The notes below the pieces were generated by a model. The model saw only the letters and a program-made list of their open reading frames with translations. It was not told the DNA's origin and did no database searches. Made by a program: the position numbers and the translations under genes. Below are positions 56,589 to 64,000 of a DNA stretch of 64,000 bases, piece after piece (within the stretch, counting starts at the first letter, position 1; every line of letters begins with the position of its first letter). The stretch covers positions 57,206,465 to 57,270,464 of the forward strand of contig NC_067195.1 of assembly GCF_000699445.3 (NCBI RefSeq), given 5' to 3'. The stretch comes from Schistosoma haematobium. Its lineage: Eukaryota; Platyhelminthes; Trematoda; Strigeidida; Schistosomatidae.

Positions 56589-56661
56589 GTCCCGGTGGCG
56601 CAATGGATAGCGCGTCGGACTTCTATTCCGGAGGTTGCGGGTTCGAGTCCCGCCCGGGATG
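56589..56661 (+). tRNA. tRNA-Arg (anticodon TCT), copy 10
   Basis: Identical to copy 2; followed by four T. Its 3' flank carries a C-to-T change (ccacaTactgcc) shared with copies 11 and 12 only. Confidence 0.95.
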
Positions 56662-56666
56662 GGCGC

Positions 56667-56670
56667 TTTT
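56667..56670 (+). terminator. Pol III terminator TTTT after tRNA copy 10
   Basis: Four-T run at the conserved offset. Confidence 0.65.
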
Positions 56671-57847
56671 GAAAGACTCAATCTACTCAGTCATATGTGG
56701 TGAAAGCACACCTCGTGCCATCCACATACTGCCAGTTCGGACAGACGGTTCCGACCCGACGCACGCTGTGTGTGCGTGTCTCCGACATCGTCCGCCACTC
56801 CACTCGTGTTGATGGTGCGACTGGGTGGAGCTGACCGAATTCCCGGTACGCAGTAGACACTCAGCTTGTTGTTTGACTGTCCGTGTGTCGTGGTGCATAT
56901 GACGGATGTCACAGCAGATCCACTTCGTGACACTTGAGCTGGCATCGATTTGTGCGAGTGGAGGATATGTTCGACCAACGCTATACACACCACAATCGGT
57001 CCTGTTCCCTGTCAGTTATCGATACCAGACTAGTGTGATTTGGTGGGGCTGCCGGACCACATCGATAACTGGGCGCCGACACAGCACGAGGTGTCCTTCA
57101 AGCCAACATCACGAATGTCTGCACACATGATGAGTGTGCGCTGACGCACACAACTGTCTGTCATCAGCACGTGTGAACCGACAGTGATTGTTCGTCATTG
57201 GTCGATGGCAGGTGGTTTGAGGGTCGGATTAGACTGATTATTGTAGCTGACATAGAAATCACAAGATCACAATCTCCACTTGATAATTTAATAGAGATCA
57301 TTTGGAATTGCTGAAAAGAAGAGAGATTTGTCTCAGCAGACGGGTAGTTTGATGGAAGTGCTCAAGTGAATGTATATTACAAGATTGATTGTTCAGTGTA
57401 AGTAAGCACACACATAAATACTTATGCACTGGTGACAAGGCAACTTGTATTGTTGTGCAATCGGACGTATACTTCGACAGACATTGCGGTTGAGAAGAGT
57501 AGTGGAGGATGTATGGATTGGTGATAGTGTAGGCAGTGTGTAGACTGTTTGTTGTGTTGGCGTAGGTGTATGAGAAGTGGTGTTGATATTGATATTGGTA
57601 GTAGAATTGGTGGCATTATTATTGATAATATTAGTATTAGTACTAGTACTGCTAGTATTATTGGTAGTAGTGAAAATAGTATAATTAGGTGTAGTATTGG
57701 TGGTAGTGGTAGTGGTAGTGGTAGTGTTAGTAGTGGTGTTAGTAGTAGTGTTAGTATTAGTATTAGTAGTAGTAGTAGTAGTTGATTAGTTTGTGCTTGT
57801 TAGTGTGGTGTGTTGTGTGTGATGAGTGCAAGTGGGCATAAAGCGGC

Positions 57848-57920
57848 GTCCCGGTGGCGCAATGGATAGCGCGTCGGACTTCTATTCCGGAGGTTGCGGG
57901 TTCGAGTCCCGCCCGGGATG
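57848..57920 (+). tRNA. tRNA-Arg (anticodon TCT), copy 11
   Basis: Identical to copy 2; three-T trailer although both neighbours have four. Confidence 0.95.
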
Positions 57921-59105
57921 GGCGCTTTGAAAGACTCAATCTACTCAGTCATATGTGGTGAAAGCACACCTCGTGCCATCCACATACTGCCAGTTCGGAC
58001 AGACGGTTCCGACCCGACGCACGCTGTGTGTGCGTGTCTCCGACATCGTCCGCCACTCCACTCGTGTTGATGGTGCGACTGGGTGGAGCTGACCGAATTC
58101 CCGGTACGCAGTAGACACTCAGCTTGTTGTTTGACTGTCCGTGTGTCGTGGTGCATATGACGGATGTCACAGCAGATCCACTTCGTGACACTTGAGCTGG
58201 CATCGATTTGTGCGAGTGGAGGATATGTTCGACCAACGCTATACACACCACAATCGGTCCTGTTCCCTGTCAGTTATCGATACCAGACTAGTGTGATTTG
58301 GTGGGGCTGCCGGACCACATCGATAACTGGGCGCCGACACAGCACGAGGTGTCCTTCAAGCCAACATCACGAATGTCTGCACACATGATGAGTGTGCGCT
58401 GACGCACACAACTGTCTGTCATCAGCACGTGTGAACCGACAGTGATTGTTCGTCATTGGTCGATGGCAGGTGGTTTGAGGGTCGGATTAGACTGATTATT
58501 GTAGCTGACATAGAAATCACAAGATCACAATCTCCACTTGATAATTTAATAGAGATCATTTGGAATTGCTGAAAAGAAGAGAGATTTGTCTCAGCAGACG
58601 GGTAGTTTGATGGAAGTGCTCAAGTGAATGTATATTACAAGATTGATTGTTCAGTGTAAGTAAGCACACACATAAATACTTATGCACTGGTGACAAGGCA
58701 ACTTGTATTGTTGTGCAATCGGACGTATACTTCGACAGACATTGCGGTTGAGAAGAGTAGTGGAGGATGTATGGATTGGTGATAGTGTAGGCAGTGTGTA
58801 GACTGTTTGTTGTGTTGGCGTAGGTGTATGAGAAGTGGTGTTGATATTGATATTGGTAGTAGAATTGGTGGCATTATTATTGATAATATTAGTATTAGTA
58901 CTAGTACTGCTAGTATTATTGGTAGTAGTGAAAATAGTATAATTAGGTGTAGTATTGGTGGTAGTGGTAGTGGTAGTGGTAGTGTTAGTAGTGGTGTTAG
59001 TAGTAGTGTTAGTATTAGTATTAGTAGTAGTAGTAGTAGTTGATTAGTTTGTGCTTGTTAGTGTGGTGTGTTGTGTGTGATGAGTGCAAGTGGGCATAAA
59101 GCGGC

Positions 59106-59178
59106 GTCCCGGTGGCGCAATGGATAGCGCGTCGGACTTCTATTCCGGAGGTTGCGGGTTCGAGTCCCGCCCGGGATG
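59106..59178 (+). tRNA. tRNA-Arg (anticodon TCT), copy 12
   Basis: Identical to copy 2; followed by four T. Its unit is cut short about 480 bp downstream. Confidence 0.95.
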
Positions 59179-59183
59179 GGCGC

Positions 59184-59187
59184 TTTT
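59184..59187 (+). terminator. Pol III terminator TTTT after tRNA copy 12
   Basis: Four-T run at the conserved offset. Confidence 0.65.
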
Positions 59188-59660
59188 GAAAGACTCAATC
59201 TACTCAGTCATATGTGGTGAAAGCACACCTCGTGCCATCCACATACTGCCAGTTCGGACAGACGGTTCCGACCCGACGCACGCTGTGTGTGCGTGTCTCC
59301 GACATCGTCCGCCACTCCACTCGTGTTGATGGTGCGACTGGGTGGAGCTGACCGAATTCCCGGTACGCAGTAGACACTCAGCTTGTTGTTTGACTGTCCG
59401 TGTGTCGTGGTGCATATGACGGATGTCACAGCAGATCCACTTCGTGACACTTGAGCTGGCATCGATTTGTGCGAGTGGAGGATATGTTCGACCAACGCTA
59501 TACACACCACAATCGGTCCTGTTCCCTGTCAGTTATCGATACCAGACTAGTGTGATTTGGTGGGGCTGCCGGACCACATCGATAACTGGGCGCCGACACA
59601 GCACGAGGTGTCCTTCATGCCAACATCACGATTGTCTGCCCACATTGGTTGTTGGCGCTC

Positions 59661-60489
59661 GGTCATATATCTAGTTATTTTTTTTTGTTTTTTTTTTAAT
59701 AAATAAATTTTTTTTTCACTTGTTTTATCACCTCTATTTTTATTCTTATTGATTTTTTTGTTTCGTTGCTACACTCGTTCATTCCTTCAGCATGATTTTT
59801 CTTTTTCCCTTTTAGTCGGTTTCTTTATATATATGAATGATTATGATATAATTTTGTTAGAAGAATATATCTTTATTTGTATTACTCTTCTCTTTCTTAT
59901 ATATTTTGAATGTTATTTCTTATATAGTTTACCGCGTCACTTTCTTCCAGAGATTTTACATTGATTAATCACATTGATATGAGCGGAAGTTTATAAACTA
60001 AATAAACTGAATAGCATATCGTTTAATTTCCATATCACTTTTAAAGTTTTGTTTTTTATAATGATTATGAATAAAATTAATAATTTATGTGTTTTTCTCT
60101 CTGATAAAGGTGATAATTATTCTATATGACTTTTTCTAATTCACAGTCTACTTATTTTAGTATTAAGTAGAATTTATCAGAATAAATAAATAAATACGGA
60201 ATCTCATAAATTAATTGATATAAATTATTTTAATCTATATGACTCACTTTTGTCCCTTCATTTATTCATATTAATTAATTACCTTGGATTACATTCAATT
60301 ATATCTGTTTTATACATATATAATAATCTTTTGTTTTGATGGAAAACATATTAAAGCAAGTCAAACACTTCAGTAGTAATAGTTTTAATGAAATATTCAT
60401 ATATTGTCAACAGTATAATGGTGAAAAATTAAATGAAAATGAATGCAGATAATAATGATAATAATAATTATTATTATTCAGATTTCACT
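59661..60489. other. AT-rich DNA without a supported gene
   Basis: Begins with long T-runs (about 59679-59718), then AT-rich low-complexity DNA. Contains a 20-bp perfect AT palindrome at 60458-60477 inside an AAT/ATT tract. A short open frame at 59749-59964 is compositional (Phe/Leu/Ile/Tyr) and I do not call it. Confidence 0.6.
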
Positions 60490-60630
60490 TGGTGTTGTTT
60501 TAATAGTATCTTCCGATTGTTATTTAGGACTGATCAGTCTAATGTTGGTATATATTCATCTTGTATGGAATGCCTCGATATAGTCTTAAGTCACAAGCTT
60601 TTTAGGTAAAAATGGATAATGGCTAGCAGC

Positions 60631-60685
60631 GGAATCCAGGACGCGCGTTTCGTCCTATTTGGGACTCGTCAGCTGGATGTACCTG
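60631..60685 (-). ncRNA. Hammerhead ribozyme (self-cleaving RNA)
   Basis: Read on the minus strand: stem I arms AUCCAG (60678-60673) and CUGGAU (60639-60634); core box CUGACGA (60672-60666), fitting CUGANGA; stem II GUCC/GGAC (60665-60662, 60655-60652) with loop CAAAUA; GAAA (60651-60648); stem III A-C-G/C-G-U with a 2-nt loop; cleavage triplet GUC, so cleavage falls between 60640 and 60639. All invariant core bases are present. The very short stem III is typical of retrozyme- and SINE-borne hammerheads, which often act as dimers. Confidence 0.9.
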
Positions 60686-60767
60686 CATCTCAAAGTTGAT
60701 GTACACTCTGAGATCCGAACGCTATCGCGCTACTGAGTCCAGGATAACGCGATAGTGGACGGTACTA

Positions 60768-60778
60768 GGTTCGAGTTC
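60768..60778 (+). promoter_or_regulatory. Pol III B-box-like motif
   Basis: GGTTCGAGTTC fits the B-box consensus except near its 3' end. It is on the strand opposite to the ribozyme. Confidence 0.45.
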
Positions 60779-60787
60779 AGGAGTGGA

Positions 60788-61320
60788 TGTGGTGGTCGGT
60801 ATTCGATATATCCCTTAAACTTCGTATACAATTCGTCTTGATAACCGTCCTATTTAACCCCAACGGTATATTATTCAGAAGGCGAATACGAAGCGTTGAT
60901 TACGTTTATTTCGAGACCACACACACAGATGTCCAAAATTACAGATGCATTAAACGAGCATTAAGAGTTGTGTCGAACGGCAAACAGGCAAGCGAGCGAC
61001 TGAGCGAATGTAAGTAATCGAGTACAATCAAGCGAGCGAGAAAGCAGAGTCAACCATATGAATAACGTGGACATATATATAGCATGTGAAATTAATGAGT
61101 AATCGAATCAAATAAGCGGTTAGTAGTGAGACTAGCAGAGTGAACAAATGCGTAGGCCGTAAGCAATATTCAAGCATGCGTATTTCATACAAGCACAAAA
61201 TAATAATAAGGATACAATAAATTGTTATAGTGCGGATGGCTTTGTCCGCTAAATAAGTTAGCAAAAGGGCTTAACTGAGTTAAATGAGAATAAACCCATT
61301 TGCACGTGAGTCGCTATAAT
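60788..61320 (-). repeat. Probable 3' LTR of the Ty3/gypsy element
   Basis: On the minus strand it follows the PPT and runs from TATTATAGCG to CCACCACA, about 533 bp. It holds a TATATATAT box (about 61081-61074) and, about 165 bp on, an AATAAA signal (60910-60905), the order expected for U3-R-U5. The first bases are TA rather than TG, perhaps a mutation. The 5' LTR is outside the window, so both ends are provisional. Confidence 0.6.
60905..60910 (-). promoter_or_regulatory. Polyadenylation signal AATAAA in the LTR
   Basis: Minus-strand AATAAA within the R region expected for the LTR. Confidence 0.5.
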
Positions 61321-61321
61321 A

Positions 61322-61330
61322 GCTCCCCCC
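61322..61330 (-). promoter_or_regulatory. Polypurine tract of the gypsy element
   Basis: Minus-strand GGGGGGAGC immediately before the LTR, about 130 bp after the pol stop. Confidence 0.65.
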
Positions 61331-61460
61331 TGCAAACAAATGTCTGTGTTTGCATAAAAAAAATAGTAGACTGAATAGGGTCGTTTCAATTGTTTGAAAA
61401 AAATGGCTTATACAAAATTAAGATGAAGTTATAATTAATATTTAAAATAGTAGAAGATCA

Positions 61461-64000
61461 TTAATAAAAAATCGTAGCGATATATTGTTGGGGCCATCTT
61501 ACTCTGCGGCCGGATCTTGTTGTTATCGGAGTCTTGTCTTTTTGTTGCGTTAACGTTGTTGATTTTTTGGACTCGTGTTTCGCTGGTGTGACTATCTTAG
61601 GTGAGTCTCTACTTGTTGATTGATTATCGCTATCGATGAAAGCTGGCTTTACTCGATCGATGCTAATTACATCTGTCTTCCCAGCTTTTTCTATGGTAAC
61701 CGTTTTATTTGTCCTCTCTATCACTTTAAATGGGCCGTCGTAACTCGGTTGAAGAGGTGGTTGTATTTTATCTCTTCTGATTAATACGTGAGAGCTGTTA
61801 TGCAGTTCCTGTGGTATGAATACCCGTCGTTGTTGTGGTCTGGGAGGTGTTATTTTTAAATCGCTCATGTGCTTTCTCAGGCGTTGCACATAGCCGGTTA
61901 CATCAGTCGGGACATTTTTACTTGAAGTGAAAAATTCTCCGGGTAACCGTAGAGTAGTTCCGTAAACTAACTCGGCCGGACAACATCCCATGTCTTGTTT
62001 AATTGTTGCTCTTAGAGCTAACGTTACTAGGGGAAGTTTATTAGACCAATCGTTGTTAACGATAACGGCTGTAAGGGACGCTTTTAATTGCCTATGTAGG
62101 CGTTCGACCATTCCGTTTGCCATTGGATGGTACGACGTCGTTTGGATTCGTTTAATACCGAGGAGTTCTGTAAGTTGCTGAAAGAGTCGACTTTCGAATT
62201 GTGCTCCTCTATCAGTTGTGATAATCGTTGGTACACCGTAGTAAGAAATCCAATTTTCAACTAGGGTTTTAGCTACCGTTTCAGCTGAGGTGTCTTTTAT
62301 CGGCACTGCTACCGGCCATCGTGTAAACCTATCGATGCATGTAAAGATATAGTTGTATCCATTTGAAACGGGCAGTGGTCCCACAATATCGATGTGTATA
62401 TGTTCAAATCTAGTGTCTGGGTGCGAAAACGGACCTACTGCAGAGCTAGTATGACGATGTACCTTAACTTTTTGGCACTTCATGAATGCTTGTGTCCAAT
62501 TACGTACATCGTGATTCATGTTTGTCCATACGAATCGTTCACTAATCAGTTTTATCGTGGCTTTTATTCCTGGGTGCGACATGTTGTGCATGCTTTCGAA
62601 TATTTTGTGTCGCAACGTTTTCGGGATAAATGGTCGCGGTCGGCCTGTTGATGTATCGCAAATTACTTTCGTGTTACCAAACCGCACCTCTTTGAGTACT
62701 AATGATGTTGAACCACCGGATCTGAGTTTATTTAGCTCGATGTCTCTCTCCTGCAACTTTGCTAGACCGTTATAATCAATTCCACTTGCCATAAGTGTGC
62801 TTATCGTTGCTCGTGACAATGCGTCGGCCACATCGTTTTCTTGTCCTTTAACGTACTGTGTGTCGGACGTGAACTGTGAAATGAACTCTAGTTGTCGGAT
62901 CTCTCTGGGGGAATAATTGTCTTGCTTTGCGCTTAATGCTTTCGTTAGTGGTTTGTGGTCTGTATAGACGGTAAAACTTATGCCTTCGACCATATGACGG
63001 AAGTGTTTTATTGCTAAGTAGATTGCTAATAATTCTCTTCCAAACGTACTATATCTCGTTTTGGTAGGATTTAATCTTTTCGAGAAAAATGAAAGTGGCT
63101 CCTATGCACCGTTTCCTAACTGCTGCAAAACGGCTCCTACTGCTAAGTTCGATGCGTCTGTCATGACGGCTAATGGTGCTTCGTTCTTTCGTCGTACCAA
63201 CATCATCTTCTCGTTTAGCGCTCGCTTAGCGTTCTCAAAAGCCTGTATAGCATCCGCTGAAAGACGGAATGTTCGAGTATGTCCTCGCAAGGCGTCCGCC
63301 AATGGCTGTAATATTGCTGCGCAGTTTGGGATAAATCGTCTATAATAGTTTATTAGCCCCAAGAATCTTCGTAATTTTCTTTGTGAATCGAGCAACGGAT
63401 AATTACGAATAGCAGCAACTTCTGTCGGAACTGGCATGATACCATGTGAATTTATCATATGACCTAGGAATTGCAATGATTCCTTTCCAAATTCACACTT
63501 TTCCACGTTAATAGTGACGCCATGTTCTTGAAGTTTTGTAAACAACTGTCGTAGATGTTGTAGATGTTCTTCCCTGGTAGAGCTAGCTACTAGTATATCA
63601 TCGATATATGCGTGAACTCCTGTCAAACCCCTGACGACTTGATCGATGAATCTTTGGAAGGTTTGGGCTGCATTGGTTAATCCGAAGGGCATTCGCAAAA
63701 ACTCGAATAACCCAAATGGAGTAGTTATAGCCGTTTTAGATATATCTTCTGCCGCTACGGGAATATGGTAATAAGCTCGAACGAGATCGATTTTCGAAAA
63801 TATCGTGGCACCTTCCATATTGGTAGTAATGTCGTGGATATGTGGTATCGGATATCTGTCTGCTATCGTTTGCTTGTTAAGGGCTCTATAGTCTCCGCAT
63901 GGCCTGATTTCCCCATTCTTCTTCGAAACCATATGCAATGAGGACGCCCAGGGACTATTAGAAGGTCTTATGATACCAAGCTTAGTCAACTTTTCGAACT
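61461..64000 (-). pseudogene. pol: Ty3/gypsy pol (RT-RNase H-integrase), 5' end missing, one in-frame stop
   Basis: The frame is open from the window edge. RT comes first: the catalytic Asp in FSKIDL, then FGLxNAxxxFQ, then YIDD at 63608-63597. RNase H follows, beginning MTDAS, with its later TDHKPL and DALSR motifs beyond the break. An in-frame TAG at 63102-63104 splits RNase H, where relatives usually have Trp. The frame then continues unchanged. The integrase has an H-x3-H start, but the first Cys of its HHCC zinc finger is Phe (about 62486-62484). The catalytic triad is kept: Asp in HIDIVG, Asp in TTDRGAQF, Glu in NGMVERLH, with 35 residues between the last two. A GPF module (YDGPFKV) and a basic Ser/Thr-rich tail end it. 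No env follows. The downstream part alone would start at Met 62993. I expect no functional Pol from this copy. Confidence 0.9.

Larger units (their letters stand above)
45203..59660 (+). repeat. Tandem array of tRNA-Arg-bearing units (period about 1245-1265 bp)
   Basis: Twelve units, spaced tRNA to tRNA by 1255, 1255, 1264, 1258, 1258, 1259, 1245, 1264, 1265, 1259 and 1258 bp. Counted from the tRNA first base, a unit holds the tRNA (1-73), a hairpin with 11-bp arms (about 424-482), a hairpin with 7-bp arms (about 545-562), and a trinucleotide microsatellite (about 1008-1193) just before the next tRNA. Length differences come from the microsatellite and a T-run. The left edge begins near 45203, inside the unit. 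The right edge decays from about 59617 and is lost by about 59660. No conserved protein frame stands out: several frames are open in the units but none shows family similarity. Confidence 0.92.
60490..60787 (-). mobile_element. SINE-like repeat carrying a hammerhead ribozyme (Sm-alpha type)
   Basis: The ribozyme sits in the middle on the minus strand. Around it are a perfect 12-bp palindrome GACTGATCAGTC (60528-60539) and, on the plus strand, a B-box match GGTTCGAGTTC (60768-60778). Short tRNA-like SINEs with hammerheads are known from schistosomes (Sm-alpha family). Boundaries are estimates: the left one is where low-complexity DNA ends, the right one is where the neighbouring LTR ends. Confidence 0.6.
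60788..64000 (-). mobile_element. Ty3/gypsy LTR retrotransposon, 3' part
   Basis: Order on the minus strand: RT, RNase H, integrase, PPT, LTR, which is the Ty3/gypsy order. It is cut by the right window edge, so gag, protease and the 5' LTR are not visible. Protein style recalls the CsRn1/Boudicca group of trematode elements, but the clade needs a tree. Two defects in pol point to an inactive copy. Confidence 0.88.

Noticed and set aside
1..59660. CRISPR-like or bacterial repeat system
   Set aside because: Units of 1.2-1.4 kb with LTR and tRNA structure, no short direct repeats with unique spacers, no cas genes.
45203..59660. Spliced-leader or snRNA gene cluster
   Set aside because: No spliced-leader-like exon or Sm-site snRNA was found in the unit by eye; the only RNA gene I can fold is the tRNA.
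59749..59964. 71-codon Phe/Leu/Ile-rich ORF
   Set aside because: Lies in AT-rich low-complexity DNA; hydrophobic composition follows from T-rich sequence.
60787..61264. Short ORFs on both strands within the gypsy LTR (76 and 78 codons)
   Set aside because: They overlap LTR signals and have no family likeness.
61990..63345. Plus-strand ORFs opposite pol (63, 85, 85 and 94 codons)
   Set aside because: Antisense shadows of the conserved pol frame.

Overview
The window reads as eukaryotic repeat-rich DNA from a blood fluke (Schistosoma or a close relative). The strongest taxonomic clue is a minus-strand hammerhead ribozyme at about 60631-60685, with CUGACGA and GAAA core boxes, a GUCC/GGAC stem II, a GUC cleavage triplet and a 3-bp stem III. 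This is the form known from the Sm-alpha SINE-like repeats of schistosomes. A Ty3/gypsy pol gene, AT-rich unique DNA and Pol II/Pol III style promoters fit this. There are no bacterial features and no single-copy host protein gene I can support.

Layout. (1) 1-45065: a head-to-tail array of a 1417-1422 bp unit, entering from beyond the left edge. Each unit is a 384/385-bp LTR, a primer-binding site, one ATG-initiated gag-position ORF of 272-326 codons, and a polypurine tract that abuts the next LTR. There are 31 complete LTRs, one truncated LTR at the right end, 31 complete internal regions and one partial internal region at the left edge. No protease, RT or integrase is present, so this is a non-autonomous LTR retroelement amplified as a satellite with shared LTRs. 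(2) 45066-45202: short spacer. (3) About 45203-59660: a second array of about 1245-1265 bp units, each carrying one 73-nt intronless tRNA-Arg (anticodon TCT), a TAG/TGG-type microsatellite and two perfect hairpins. It has 12 tRNA copies and the last unit is cut short. (4) About 59661-60490: AT-rich DNA with no supported gene. (5) About 60490-60787: a SINE-like repeat containing the hammerhead ribozyme. (6) 60788-64000, minus strand: the 3' part of a Ty3/gypsy element (RT, RNase H and integrase, then PPT and LTR), broken by one in-frame stop and lacking one integrase zinc-finger cysteine.

The pieces do not form a pathway. They are amplified selfish and RNA-gene repeats stacked together, as expected of heterochromatin, possibly sex-chromosome or pericentromeric DNA; that placement is inference. 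The most unusual items are the LTR-gag satellite, whose LTR has two candidate 3' ends, and the tRNA-Arg array, in which only 4 of 12 genes are followed by a canonical four-T Pol III terminator.
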